Of a stretch of 64,000 nt of DNA, positions 37,701-45,950 are shown one piece after another (positions within the stretch are counted from its first letter, which is position 1; the number at the start of each line of letters is the position of its first letter). The notes beneath the pieces were generated by a model. The model made no database searches and was not told the origin of the DNA. It saw only the letters and a list, made by a program, of their open reading frames with translations. Source of the DNA: Mya arenaria. Its lineage: Eukaryota; Mollusca; Bivalvia; Myida; Myidae. Both the position numbers and the translations under genes were made by a program. Where the stretch lies: contig NC_069130.1 of NCBI RefSeq assembly GCF_026914265.1, positions 17,710,866 through 17,774,865 on the forward strand. Direction: 5' to 3'.

Positions 37701-40700
37701 TCAATCTGTCCACGATAACATTGTAGATAATTGAAATCTGTTTATGAGTTTTGATAACAACAATAATGAATTGACAAGAGATCACAGTGCACTACATAAC
37801 ATCATATTGCTATCTTATTTCAGGACAGTATCCATGTTACCTGCCCGGCCCCCTCCATTACAGTTGGGACATTGCCTGCCAGTCTTCTTCCCTAATCATG
37901 CCTAACCGATTGGTCCAATAGTGTTCAAAACTTGATGGAAATGCGGTGTCATCGTAGTTTGGAGTATGTGCAGAGCACTCGGGTACATTTTAGTTATTTA
38001 TAACTTAAGTTCACAAATTAATAAACGGTTGTTAATTGACAGCTTATTCCAAGCAAGGAGAAGATTTTTGGTTACACATATGACAACCTTGTTATACGTA
38101 ATCAGAAGACATATTGTGTAATACCGAATAATTAACTGGTTTTCATATTTTATTTTGAAATCATGCAATATTTTAGATAAACAAAATAGCATGTATAAAA
38201 TAAAGATGTGTATCAAATATTGCAGGACAACAAGCAGTTTATTTCTTCGATGAGACTGAATTGAAAGGGAGCAGACACTGTTGTGAGCATGATGATCACT
38301 TCTTCAAGTACCATGGCTTGGAGATAAAAAGCCGAAATTGGCACTTTGGTCTTAGCAGGTAGTTAATAAAATGTTCACATTAAACCCTAAAGTAGAGTAC
38401 TTTCATTTTGAAAATACTTACCTAACAGAATTGAGCCCTAGATTTTTAAGAGTATTCGCCTCAGCGTTAGCCTTTTAATTGGTGTCAGTTACATGAACAA
38501 AATAACCTTGACCATAACTCAATAACTGTTGAAATTGATAAAATACATCTTTGCATACCTGTTGCCAGAGGAAGAATGTATATGTAAATTTTCATAAGTA
38601 TGTTATTTCTATATTACATTTCAAATTTTCAACAATGTTAAACAAAAATAAAAGCTGTTTAAACTAGCCAAGTAACTCCTGACATTGTCAAAACACTGGC
38701 ATGATATCTTGATCTTTATATAAGCTTGTTTTTTGTGTGTTTTTGTGATGTCAAAATATGACTGATCTAGACATAATTTCTATCAATCCATACTTTCAGC
38801 AAACAGGCCTGGCTTTGTGCGGTGCAGGTTTGCTCCATCGGTGATGGTTTAGTTTTCCTGATGAAAACCAGAGCAGTTGTGTACCCTGAACTCCTTTCCG
38901 AATTCTTCATCAAGGGGATGGATCTTGAATGGCAGTGGTATTAACATGACAAGATCAGAGAATACAGCAGATTAGACATTGAAAAAGACAGTGTGCCATA
39001 GACAGTCTCAACCAAAGCATTGAACAAACTGTACAACCTGTTAATTAACTTTTTAGAGCTGTTTGTTTGGACAAGTGTTTGTCATTCAGAAATAAGTAAT
39101 AACATTATTTCTCAGTATAAGAAATCTGCAGGAATTAGAAGCTGATATTTACTTTAACTATATATACAAACCTCTTAGGGGTTTAGCCAGGTTAAAGAAA
39201 GACAGGGAGCTACAGAAAAGAGACAGGTTTCCATGTTTCAATAGGACACCCTTCATTTATCTGTGAATAATTTTAACATTTTGAATGTTACAGAAAATGT
39301 TAGGAATAGTGTATAATGTTTTATTGAAGTACTATTAGGTTTTAAGTGCCAAATATTTAAAGCCTGTGTGTATTTATAATCTTGTGAATATAAAGTTGTT
39401 ATCAAAACAAAATCAATATTTGACTGTCTTAAGCTTTTAATTCTATGAAGGCAGGAGGTTGCCAATCTTACTCTTCATGACGGGTGCTTCCAAAAAAGAA
39501 CAGGGTGTAGAAACCTTCCATATCTCTTGCTAGAACCCTAATATCCTTTTTTCATCAAATTACAGTAACATTGACAATTAACAAATGATGCAGTGATATT
39601 TTTTTATGCTAATATCATCAATTTTTATTGTCATTAAGTTTTCTTCTAGAATTGATTTGTACATGTAATGTATTGAAAAATTGATACTTGAGGTTGCCAT
39701 GGTTACAACTTGTTTCTTAGTGTAGTAATATGTTTTATATATATAAATACAATATTGCATTATGTAAACTTATAATATTTTAAGAGATAATGATTCAAAC
39801 ACATGTACAGAGACAATAAATACACTACTTTGTATTTTTGTTGCCATGGCAATGTTTCTGTGTATATTTGTTACATTTATTGTTTTTTATTACAGGATTG
39901 TCCATTAGTGAAATTATAATGTGTATAATAAGCATAGCTACAAAATGCATAGATACATGAAAATACCTATTTATGGATTTACATTTTCTTCATATTTCGA
40001 TAATAGAATAGATTTTGTACACTGACCCCCCTTGGACTTAAATCACCTTAGCAACAAAAGTCTTAAACATTTTGAATAAAAAAAAAAATATATATATATA
40101 ATTTGTAATAACCAATGCTTAGATTATTTGAGTACTTTTTAAGAGCGGCGTGTGTGATCCCTTTTACTTTTAATATTGAATTGCATCGTATTGTGTTGTC
40201 ATGGTAAAATTTTGATTGCCATGTAAAACTTCAATCATTATTTTACAAGAATTTTGTCACCAGTTCAATAATATGTTATTTTGTGTAAGATATATAACTA
40301 CAAATTATATAAAGACATACAAAAACATGTGTTGTTTCATTTCTTTATCTAAAAAATATGCCACTTTTTGACACTTTCATCGATAAATTGATCGACTCCT
40401 GTGCTTCTTTAAATTGTCATAACTATAAAAGTACTTAAGATTTTGACCTCAAATTTTCACCAAATTGTTTCTAACGATGTACTCTATAAATAACTACCAA
40501 AAAGAGCAAATGTCATTTTTGCACCTTTGTATCCCTTTTTACAGGCATTGACACATATGACGTGAGATATGGATCATGATAACTATTGTTTTGTATACAA
40601 TTAAAGCTTAATACACGGGGCCAGGTTCACGACAAAACTAAGATGTGAACACAATTGACCGCCCGTTATTCAAAATCCAATTTTACAGTTTTAACAAGAG

Positions 40701-43700
40701 TCCAATCAGGTGGCCAAAATGACATTTCCTTAGTTTTAGTCAAAAAGTAGCACAATACCAACCAGGTTGAAGTTAAATTTTTAACTATCTACTATGGTTC
40801 TACTAGCGTGTCTTATATTTGTAGATAAGAAACATAAAATACAATCTGCACAATGACAACGACAAATCCAGCGGGTAAGCAAAAGTATGTATACATGTAT
40901 GCTCTCACAAAATATTATTTTCTTTCATCAAAAAGTATTAAATACATTGGTGGGCAATGCAGCAGCTCATAGAATGTAAATGAGTTTTACTAAGCATATA
41001 ATTTTCGTCACACAATCAGTTATAATCGGTATGTTGAATATGAAGGTTAATATAGGAAAGCAATGTTTTGTATATTTAAATAAACTTAGAACGAAATCCT
41101 TTGTTAAAGCAATTATTAGCTACATTACCAAACGATTGTTATCATATATCAAACAAATTATCTACATGCTCGATTAAATGGCGACATACGATTCCACACA
41201 CGTGTACATCAAATAAATATTCCACAAATTATAATATGTGCAACAATTGATAATACTTTATCATACTTTCTATTGAACAATGATCTAATACCGCATTCGA
41301 ACGACCAATGACTCTCAAGTGTGTGCTTTTCTTTTTTTATGCCTGAACTTGTGACTCTCCGACCGTTCTAAGGCGATTATCCCATATTGTATTGATGAAA
41401 AGTGTTTAATGTAAATGTTAAACTGTGGTTTGTACGATATGTGTCACTCGCTTAATAAATGGTAAGCCTTAGCACTGTGCCTTTATACATTTATTTTATT
41501 AATATTTTGTGAAGCTGTTGCTAAGTGTATGTTAGGCCTCATGATTTTGCAGGGCCTTCATTTGTATTTTATTCGTCTTTTACTTAGTATATTGCAGGCC
41601 TTGGCGTTTTGACTTTTAACAAGGGCCTTGTGTATAAGTTATGTCTCTCGCTTAGTGTATGGTAGGCCTAGGTATTGTGACTTTTAACAGGGCCCTTGTG
41701 TGTACGTAATTTGTCTATGACGTAGTGTATGGAAGGCCTAGGTATTGATATTTTTAACAGGGCCATTGTTTGTACGATATGTATTTCTCGCTTAGTGTAT
41801 GGTAGGCCTAGGTATTGTGACTTTTAACAGGGCCCTTGTGTGTACGTTATGTGTCTCTCGCTTAGTGCATGGTAGGCCTAGGTGTTGTGCCTTTTAACAG
41901 GACCCTTGTTTGTACGTTATGTGTCTCTCGCTTAGTGCATGGTAGGCCTAGGTATTGTGCCTTTTAACAGGACCCTTGTTTGTACGTTATATGTCTCTCG
42001 CTTAGTGCATGGTAGGCCTAGGTATTGTGCCTTTCAACGGGGCCCTTGTGCGTACGTTATGTGTCTCTCGCTTAGTGCATGGTAGGCCTAGGTATTGTGC
42101 CTTTTAACAGGACCCTTTTTTGTACGTTATGTGTCTCTCGCTTAGTGTATGGTAGGCCTAGGTATTGTGACTTTTAACAGGGCCCTTGTTTGTACGTTAT
42201 GTGTCTCTCGCTTAGTGAATGGTAGGCCTAGGTAGTGTGCCTTTTAACAGGACCCTTGTTTGTACGTTATGTGTCTCTCGCTTAGTGTATGGTAGACCTA
42301 GGTATTGTGCCTTTTAACAGGGCCCTTGTTTGTACGTTATGTGTCTCTCGCTTAGTGTATGGTAGACCTAGGTATTGTGCCTTTTAACAGGGCCCTTGTT
42401 TGTACGTTATGTGTCTCTCGCGTAGTGTATGGAAGGCCTAGGTATTGTGCCTTTTAACATGGCCCTTGTTTGTACGCTATTTGTCTCTCGCTTAGTGTAT
42501 GGAAGGCCCAGGTATTGTGCCTTTTAACATGGCCCTTGTTTGTACGTTATGTGTCTCTCGATTAGTGTATGGTAGGCCTAGGTATTGTGACTTTTAACAG
42601 GGCCCTTGTTTGTACGTTATGTGTCTCTCGCTTAGTGTATGGTAGGCCTAGGTATTGTGCCTTTTAACAGGGCCCTTGTTTGTACGTTATGTGTCTCTCG
42701 CTTAGTGTATGGTAGGCCTAGGTATTGTGCCTTTTAACAGGACCCTTGTTTGTACGCTATTTGTCTCTCGCTTAGTGTAAGGAAGGCCTAGGTATTGTGC
42801 CTTTTAACATGGCCCTTGTTTGTACGTTATGTGTCTCTCGATTAGTGTATAGAAGGCCTATGTATTGTGCCTTTTAACAGGGTCCTTGTTTGTACGTTAT
42901 GTGTCTCTCGCTTAGTGTATGGTAGGCCTAGGTATTGTGCCTTTTAACAGGGCCCTTGTTTGTACGCTATTTGTCTCTCGCTTAGTGTATGGTAGGCCTA
43001 GGTATTGTGCCTTTTAACAGGGTCCTTGTCTGTACGTTATGTGTCTCTCGCTTAGTGTATGGTAGGCCTAGGTATTGAGCCTTTTAACATGGCCCTTGTT
43101 TGTACGCTATTTATCTCTCGCTTAGTGTATGGAAGGCCTAGGTATTGTGCATTTTAACATGGCCCTTGTTTGTACGTTATGTGTCTCCCGCTTAGTGTAT
43201 GGAAGGCCTATGTATTGTGCCTTTTAACAGGGTCCTTGTTTGTACGTTATTTGTCTCTCGCTTAGTGTATGGTAGGCCTGGGTATTGTGCCTTTTAACAG
43301 GGTCCTTGTTTGTACGTTATGTGTCTCTCGCTTAGTGTATGGTAGGCCTAGGTATTGTGCCTTTTACAGGGCCTTTGTTTGTACGTTATGTGTCTCTCGC
43401 TTTGTGTATGGTAGGCCTATGTGTTATGCCTTTTAACAGAACCCTTGTTTGTACGCTATTTGTCTCTTGCTTAGTTTATGGTAGGCCTATGTATTGTGCC
43501 TTTTAACAGGGCCCTTGTTTGTACGTTATTTGTCTCTCGCTTAGTGTATGGAAGGCCAAGATATTGTACCTTTTAACCGGACCCTTGTTTGTACGTTATG
43601 TATTTCTCGCTTATTAAGACCTAGGCGTTGTGTATTTCAATAGGACCCTTGCTAGTACGCAATGTGTCTCTCGCTTCGTGCCAAGTAGAGCCAAGGATTG

Positions 43701-45950
43701 TGCTCCATTTTTGGCTTCTGGGCCTTTCTGATTAATATTCATTAAATTGAGGTTAATAGACAAAGAGCAAAACGACCAGCTATTATATATTTTTGTTAGA
43801 GTATATTAGGGGTTACTTGCAACCAAAATAATTGTTACATAACCTGACCAAACAAAAGTTATCAGTTTTTTAAAATATAAAAGCTGTATCAATTTGATCA
43901 TTCAATGAATATTCAAAACTACTGCAAATACCACCTCAAAGTTCAGTGTTCTCAAAAAGCATTTTGTTGTTCTTTTTTTCATCAAATGGATAACATTTTC
44001 TTTAACTCGTACGAATTAGAGTTAATAAGGTTTGTTTGCATGGCAACATAATTCAGCTAGAAGTTATGCTTAAATAAGATCACAAGACATGGAAATGCCA
44101 ATTCTTAAAGAGGGATTTATTCAAAATTTATTTCGAATTGCACGTGTCAATTTATATGCAATCTCTTTTACCAAAAAATGGTTCAACATTTTCAACAAAT
44201 ATTAATCTATTAAACATATGGTCAATACAAGCATCATTTGTGAGTAAGATCATAAAAATTCTTCCTAAGTAGATAAACATGTCGACAAGCATAATATAAT
44301 TGAGATAAAGTAATTAGCAAAAAATTGAGAAAAAAAATGCGGAATGACGCTCATACAATCATTATAACCAGTCTTTTATCGAAATGTTTTTCTAAGCTTT
44401 TCCAGAATATTTCTTTAATTTTAAAATCCGATTAGGTAGTATTTAAAAAGGTAAACGCATTAATATGATTTAATCATATTTCAGTTAAGCGGCCTAAATG
44501 ATTTGAACATTAGTATTCGTGTGCTATGCAATAGCCAAAAAACAAAACAAAAAAACTTTACACAATTTGACAAATACCAATGTAGATTTAAAACAAAGTA
44601 TATAATGAGACACACTTCGAAATGCGATAGAAAACATGCGTTGATATAATGCCCCCTATCACATGTTAAGAATAAATTAATCATGTATTTAGCTATCTAA
44701 TGTATTGTGTGTTTAAGAACACATGTTAAAGTACAAAGGCGGGATACAATTTTACAAACCTTTTCTGACTGATCTAAGTCTTGCTTGATTTGACTCAACA
44801 GTACAGTGAGCTCCCGCCGAGTCTAAAATCAAACATTCAAATATAGAACAGTATATGGGCTTTTAAAAATGATGCACGTTATATATATATAAAACATTAT
44901 GTGCATATAACTTAATAATTCAAGAGTAAGAACAACTGCTGTTGATGGTCAACGTGCATTTTGGATGAAAAGCGACATGTGGCCGGTAAGAAATATTACA
45001 GTTTATAGCACTTAAGCAAACGACACCACACTCGATACCTGGTTTATTTTTGTGGTTGATGCGCCAACATCATTGGCATTGCCATCGTCGCTCCCAGTAA
45101 TTTCTTCTTGATGTGCACAAACCTCCTCCAAATCTTCAAACACGCATTTTAGTATGACCTTGTTTTCTTTGAAGTCAAACCCTTTGAAAGTATGTTTGTG
45201 TTTGAATTCTTTAAGGTGGGATCTAGCATCCGAAACCTCTTTCTCAAAATATCTGTTCATTAGATACAGGTGTCCAGCCATATTTTTGTCAACAAAACTA
45301 TCAATTTTACTTTCTAAATCGCGACACCACTTAGTTTTCTCATCACACAGTTTAGTAATATGGGAATGAATGGTCAAGTTTTCGTTATGTTTCTTCGTTA
45401 TTCCGTCTCTAATGCCACTTGTCAATTCATCTACACGTTGTTTAATTTTATTTTCAAATCCCATACATTCTTGCACACATTTATCAGCGTTTTCCTTGTA
45501 ATTCTCCTTACTGTGTTCTGCTTCATTTTTCAAAAGTAGAATCTCATCTTTTATTTCCATCAATAATGACTTCATTGTGTTGACTTTCTCGCAGTCAATG
45601 TTAACTACTTCATGCAACAAGTCAACGACTTCTTCTCCGCAAGGACGATGTCCCGAATGAAGACATCGGCCACAAATCGTGGAATCATGAATTTTACAAA
45701 GAAATATAGCTTTTTCTGTCGGATGCTGTTTACATCTTTCTTCTGTGATGTCCCGCAATATGACATTTGGATTTTCTGTACCATCCTCATGCATTTTAAC
45801 AGCCTCGTGCATAATGACAGTATGTTTTTGAAACACCTTTACTCTCTTATGAATATCTACACAAGTTTCACCCACGTTTCCACAAGTTTTGCAATATCCA
45901 ACTGCATTTTCTTTACGGCACATTTCACACTGAATCTGCTTTGATGCCAT
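16627..45950 (-). CDS. Copy B: B-box / coiled-coil / Deltex C-terminal-like gene (10 coding exons placed)
   Basis: Exons, in transcript order: 45039-45950, 44760-44822, 36421-36477, 36214-36276, (35961-36023), 32033-32084, 31612-31712, 21173-21366, 16627-16744. A dead tenth exon lies near 35880. Every junction has GT-AG borders and matching phase. Leaving out the TAA-bearing exon, the CDS is 1560 nt, 519 residues plus stop. The product has two B-boxes (residues 8-104), a coiled coil (about 115-380) and a DTC-like domain (383-500), with no RING. DTC domains follow the RING in Deltex E3 ligases and bind ADP-ribose/NAD. A TRIM-like adaptor or pseudo-ligase role is inferred. The two halves might instead be separate neighbouring genes; the phase agreement argues for one gene but does not prove it. 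Confidence 0.6.
16745..19200. other. Copy B intron, right of the last exon
   Basis: AT-rich intron. A patch at 18810-18905 is richer in GC and contains several short palindromic words, but I cannot assign it. No exon is supported between 16745 and 21172, and the flanking exons join in phase without one. Confidence 0.4.
19201..19332. mobile_element. Hairpin (inverted-repeat) element, 43-bp arms
   Basis: Arms 19201-19243 and 19290-19332 are inverted copies with about five mismatches (for example cgttccggat / atccggaacg). The 46-bp loop is GC-rich. The structure is compatible with a foldback MITE or a transcribed hairpin. It is much richer in GC than the flanks. Confidence 0.7.
19735..19808 (+). 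mobile_element. 3' end of a retroposon with (TTG)n tail
   Basis: The sequence gttaccatgacaaataaagg followed by (ttg)n to 19807 looks like the 3' end of a CR1/L2-type or SINE element, which often end in short microsatellite tails. Only the tail end is recognisable. Confidence 0.45.
20090..20620. repeat. 170-bp tandem repeat, about three copies
   Basis: aaaaagaaaatatattg recurs at about 20151, 20320 and 20490. Between them gaattaattttcgaacattt and ttcatctgtgaattgctgtg are nearly identical in the first two units. The third unit is diverged and partial. Confidence 0.85.
21173..21366 (-). CDS. Copy B exon: core of DTC-like domain
   Basis: The acceptor is cttgcag and the donor CCCG|gtaaga; 194 nt, phase 0 to 2. 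It encodes THHPSPGKAYGGGRFTGRLR, then TAPEGELLCRMLKAAFRGGL and MFIVEKEGKVVLDGVSLYDY. The pattern HP.PGK.Y....R..YLP....G..+L.LL..AF...L.F.VG is the Deltex C-terminal signature. The exon is much richer in GC than its surroundings. The segment that in Deltex carries the WN.IHHKT motif seems absent or shortened here. Confidence 0.75.
21367..23100. other. Copy B 10-kb intron, left part
   Basis: AT-rich sequence with no supported exon or element. Confidence 0.4.
23159..23331 (+). CDS. Coding-like island, orientation uncertain
   Basis: On the plus strand an open frame runs up to a strong donor, AGAGG|gtaagt, and contains VTYDVVAGSRQKSVFIAATE. On the minus strand 23096-23308 is also open, ending APPGGYSFIDKRN. 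The acceptor for the plus reading is unclear; tttattgcag at 23290 is possible. It could be one exon of an intron-nested gene together with 25529-25658. No family is recognised. Confidence 0.25.
23925..24760. repeat. About 450-bp direct duplication
   Basis: 23925-24320 and 24385-24760 align in order: aataattctggat.att, ttcagaatgttgg, cagacagatgagttgcc, ttggctgaca, then gaatgcatctgatca. Identity is moderate with small indels. A long minus-strand frame over the first unit (23749-24204) is broken in the second unit, so it is not protein coding. Confidence 0.8.
24865..25356. repeat. Three dispersed copies of a gcgga.tcgccagagatgaa motif
   Basis: The motif occurs near 24873, 25224 and 25335, each preceded by a variant of gatt.a.g and separated by unrelated sequence. 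It is short, GC-rich and conserved against an AT-rich background. Function unknown. Confidence 0.6.
25529..25658 (+). CDS. Probable terminal exon of an intron-nested plus-strand gene
   Basis: Acceptor tattattgcag, then an open frame beginning RTVTRQQTEGLAVEVNLLP and ending VDFQCQR at a TGA (25656-25658), phase 1 to end. It encodes 42 residues of normal composition in a GC-richer patch. It lies within the 10-kb intron of copy B on the opposite strand. Upstream exons were not found and the family is not recognised. Confidence 0.4.
26202..26284. mobile_element. Small inverted-repeat element (MITE-like)
   Basis: ttcagtgtaagatcgtatt on the left and taaaatacacttacactgaa on the right are inverted copies with few differences. 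The same inner sequence occurs in the longer element at 47111-47286, so both belong to one family. Confidence 0.6.
26285..27814. other. Copy B intron, AT-rich
   Basis: Short TA-rich runs occur near 27177. No supported gene. The two plus-strand open frames here have no splice or domain support. Confidence 0.4.
27815..28110. repeat. Interspersed repeat, copy 2
   Basis: Aligns with 13655-13985 and 60920-61215 through actgataacaagattg, tgatgagtggtaaaatattt, ttttctgcacctttct and gggtaagagcgca. Confidence 0.65.
28111..29960. other. Copy B intron, AT-rich
   Basis: No supported exon or element. The plus-strand frame at 28232-28510 is low-complexity and unconvincing. Confidence 0.4.
29970..31527 (+). 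mobile_element. Decayed non-LTR retrotransposon, C-terminal RT part and 3' end
   Basis: In shifted frames I see the reverse-transcriptase signature ATKQGCVPSPVI (from about 30027), then a region where the catalytic [YF]ADD box should be but reads YALMFA without the Asp pair. This is followed by QYKYLGAF, then the post-RT region SIVHPCLCYCVNIWGFLYSE and CKRICGLNQP (30283-30564), and later LSNFRCSSQPLMIKKGRH and NIGREFRLAH near 30910-31000. Stops and frameshifts break it. The 3' end finishes in cttacaataaac and a ttatg-type tail at about 31505-31527. It is antisense within an intron of copy B. The clade could be RTE-like or CR1/Jockey-like. Confidence 0.75.
31612..31712 (-). CDS. Copy B exon: N-terminal part of DTC-like domain
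   Basis: The acceptor is gctttaag and the donor ACG|gtaatc; the exon is 101 nt, phase 1 to 0. It encodes TQPNGKVEV and, later, IKLSFTFPDGIQT. In Deltex proteins the DTC domain opens with a QPEG-type motif and, some 25 residues on, an I.I.Y.IP.GIQ strand; both are present at the right spacing. The next exon continues with HHPSPGK, where Deltex proteins have EHPNPGK. Confidence 0.7.
32033..32084 (-). CDS. Copy B linker exon, 52 nt
   Basis: The acceptor is gttttaag. It reads ERAVLKVQIPHLKDNIK and ends T|gtaagt, a full consensus donor, in phase 0 to 1. The phase-0 start fits the small coiled-coil exons. The leftover T joins GG of the next exon to give Trp, directly before QPNGKVEV. Supported mainly by phase and borders. 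Confidence 0.55.
32230..33195. repeat. Degenerate tandem repeat, about 50-75-bp units
   Basis: Words such as accggtgcgcta, tttcacgcctattt, acctctcgtggg, ttcgaac and aaaccttcctac recur in order at least ten times with variable spacing. The last two units (33090-33190) are nearly identical with a 51-bp period, and a (CT)n run ends the block at 33181-33193. The recurrent gggttcgaa resembles a tRNA T-loop, but no cloverleaf can be formed. Confidence 0.75.
33200..35870. other. Copy B intron, AT-rich
   Basis: I looked here for more 63-nt exons or a RING exon on the minus strand and found none that I can support. Confidence 0.4.
35880..35930 (-). pseudogene. Copy B relic of a sixth coiled-coil exon
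   Basis: gacag followed by GGAGAGTACTTGTAGTA matches the relic at 994-1058 in copy A (GGATAGTTCTTGTAGTA). The 3' half and donor are no longer recognisable. Confidence 0.4.
35961..36023 (-). pseudogene. Copy B 63-nt exon with in-frame TAA
   Basis: The acceptor (gtgttcag) and donor (AAAAG|gtgaaa) are good and the length is 63 nt. It starts TRNMLSDELKREKNVLDE, but codon 20 is TAA at 35964-35966, where copy A (1105-1167) has a sense codon. Inclusion would truncate the protein before the DTC-like part; skipping keeps the frame. Confidence 0.65.
36214..36276 (-). CDS. Copy B 63-nt coiled-coil exon
   Basis: The acceptor is gctttcag and the donor AAAAG|gtaaga. It reads TRKGFEQELLKAKQCIEKYEK, fully open, in phase 0/0. 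The copy A equivalent at 1328-1388 is frameshifted and has lost its donor, so here copy B is the preserved one. Confidence 0.75.
36421..36477 (-). CDS. Copy B small coiled-coil exon, 57 nt
   Basis: It reads KELCDKLKRVKYDLYNSDM. Relative to copy A (1605-1667) the acceptor has moved in by 6 nt because the old AG is gone and ACACAG became TTACAG, so the frame is kept. The donor ATG|gtgtag is weaker than in copy A, so use of this exon is uncertain. Confidence 0.5.
36906..37387. repeat. Long palindrome: 193-bp arms, 96-bp spacer
   Basis: Left arm 36906-37098 and right arm 37195-37387 are inverted copies; reading both base by base I found no mismatch. The arms are GC-rich in their inner half. The left arm's inner end also forms a small hairpin with the spacer (gccccctcgtcgagggggc). 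The plus strand of spacer plus right arm is open at 37138-37350, and the right arm ends near a donor-like AAAAA|gtaagt. It might be a foldback element, a duplicated first exon or promoter, or an assembly artefact. Confidence 0.85.
38226..38358 (+). CDS. Internal exon of an unrecognised nested plus-strand gene
   Basis: The acceptor is atattgcag and the donor AGCAG|gtagtt; 133 nt, phase 1 to 2. It encodes QQAVYFFDETELKGSRHCCE and HDDHFFKYHGLEIKSRNWHF, then GLS. It is rich in His, Phe, Trp and Cys, as in a compact folded domain. It joins the next exon in frame. Upstream, 37824-37912 has a good acceptor and reads CYLPGPLHYSWDIACQSSS, but its donor and phase do not fit, so the 5' part may be decayed or mis-assigned. 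I do not recognise the family. Confidence 0.55.
38800..38944 (+). CDS. Terminal exon of the nested plus-strand gene
   Basis: Acceptor tactttcag; one base completes a Ser codon, then KQAWLCAVQVCSIGDGLVFL, MKTRAVVYPELLSEFFIKGM and DLEWQWY, with a TAA at 38942-38944. The joined two-exon C-terminus is about 91 residues, without low complexity. The gene is antisense inside the large intron of copy B, in the segment missing from copy A. The family is not recognised. It may be a live gene or a transposed fragment. Confidence 0.55.
38945..40603. other. Downstream of the nested gene
   Basis: AT-rich sequence with an A-run and (TA)n at 40078-40100. Probably 3' untranslated and intronic DNA. No further exon supported. 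Confidence 0.4.
40604..41210. repeat. Intron block shared with copy A
   Basis: Diverged but ordered matches to 1741-2120 (aaagcttaatac, gagtccaatcag, ctactagcgtgt, attaaatacattggtgggca) and to 3722-3790 (acaaatt.t.tacatg.tcg, attaaatg). This shows that the duplication included introns. Confidence 0.6.
41424..43715. repeat. 70-bp satellite array, about 32 copies
   Basis: The unit, in order, is gtgtctctcgcttagtgtat, ggtaggcctaggtattgtgc, cttttaacagggcccttgtt, tgtacgttat. The outer copies (41424-41640 and 43600-43715) are degenerate; inner ones are mostly above 90% alike. Each unit carries the palindromes taggccta, cctagg and gggccc. A linked variant set (gctatttg, ggaaggcc, acatggcc) recurs at about 42475, 42755 and 43100, suggesting higher-order amplification. 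The array lies in the copy B intron between 36477 and 44760. Confidence 0.95.
43716..44759. other. Copy B intron between satellite and exon 2
   Basis: AT-rich sequence; nothing supported. Confidence 0.45.
44760..44822 (-). CDS. Copy B exon 2, 63-nt coiled-coil exon
   Basis: The acceptor is gattttag and the donor AAAAG|gtttgt. The 21 codons read TRRELTVLLSQIKQDLDQSEK in phase 0/0. It matches 4544-4606 of copy A in length, borders and sequence. Confidence 0.8.
45039..45950 (-). CDS. Copy B exon 1: two B-boxes and coiled coil
   Basis: The ATG at 45950 opens MASKQIQCEMC. Zinc ligands of B-box 1 are C8, C11, C20, C23, C30, H34 and H43. Those of B-box 2 are C73, H76, C85, H88/D89, C93, C96, H101 and C104. 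Residues 115-260 are strongly helical and charged. The exon encodes 304 residues and ends in AAC CAG|gtatcg (phase 0). Reading through the donor would add only VSSVVSFA before a stop, so an unspliced 312-residue form is possible. There is no RING, signal peptide or membrane segment. The paralogue at 4952-5839 aligns along its length but has a shorter linker between the B-boxes. Confidence 0.85.

Larger units (their letters stand above)
36600..40600. other. Segment in copy B absent from copy A
   Basis: Copy A has only about 75 bp between its exon at 1605-1667 and the conserved intron block starting aaagcttaatac at 1741. In copy B the same two landmarks (36477 and 40604) are about 4.1 kb apart. 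The extra DNA holds the palindrome at 36906-37387 and the opposite-strand exons at 38226-38944. Either it was inserted into copy B or deleted from copy A. No terminal repeats of the segment were found. Confidence 0.6.

Noticed and set aside
36600..40600. Helitron-type capture as the cause of the extra segment
   Set aside because: I could not find a convincing TC start and CTRR end with a 3' hairpin at the inferred borders.
41424..43715. CRISPR-like regular array
   Set aside because: Units are contiguous 70-bp tandem repeats without unique spacers, in a eukaryotic intron.
45800..45950. N-terminal RING in copy B
   Set aside because: The cysteine and histidine spacing fits B-box 1, not C3HC4. 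The protein starts seven residues before the first Cys.
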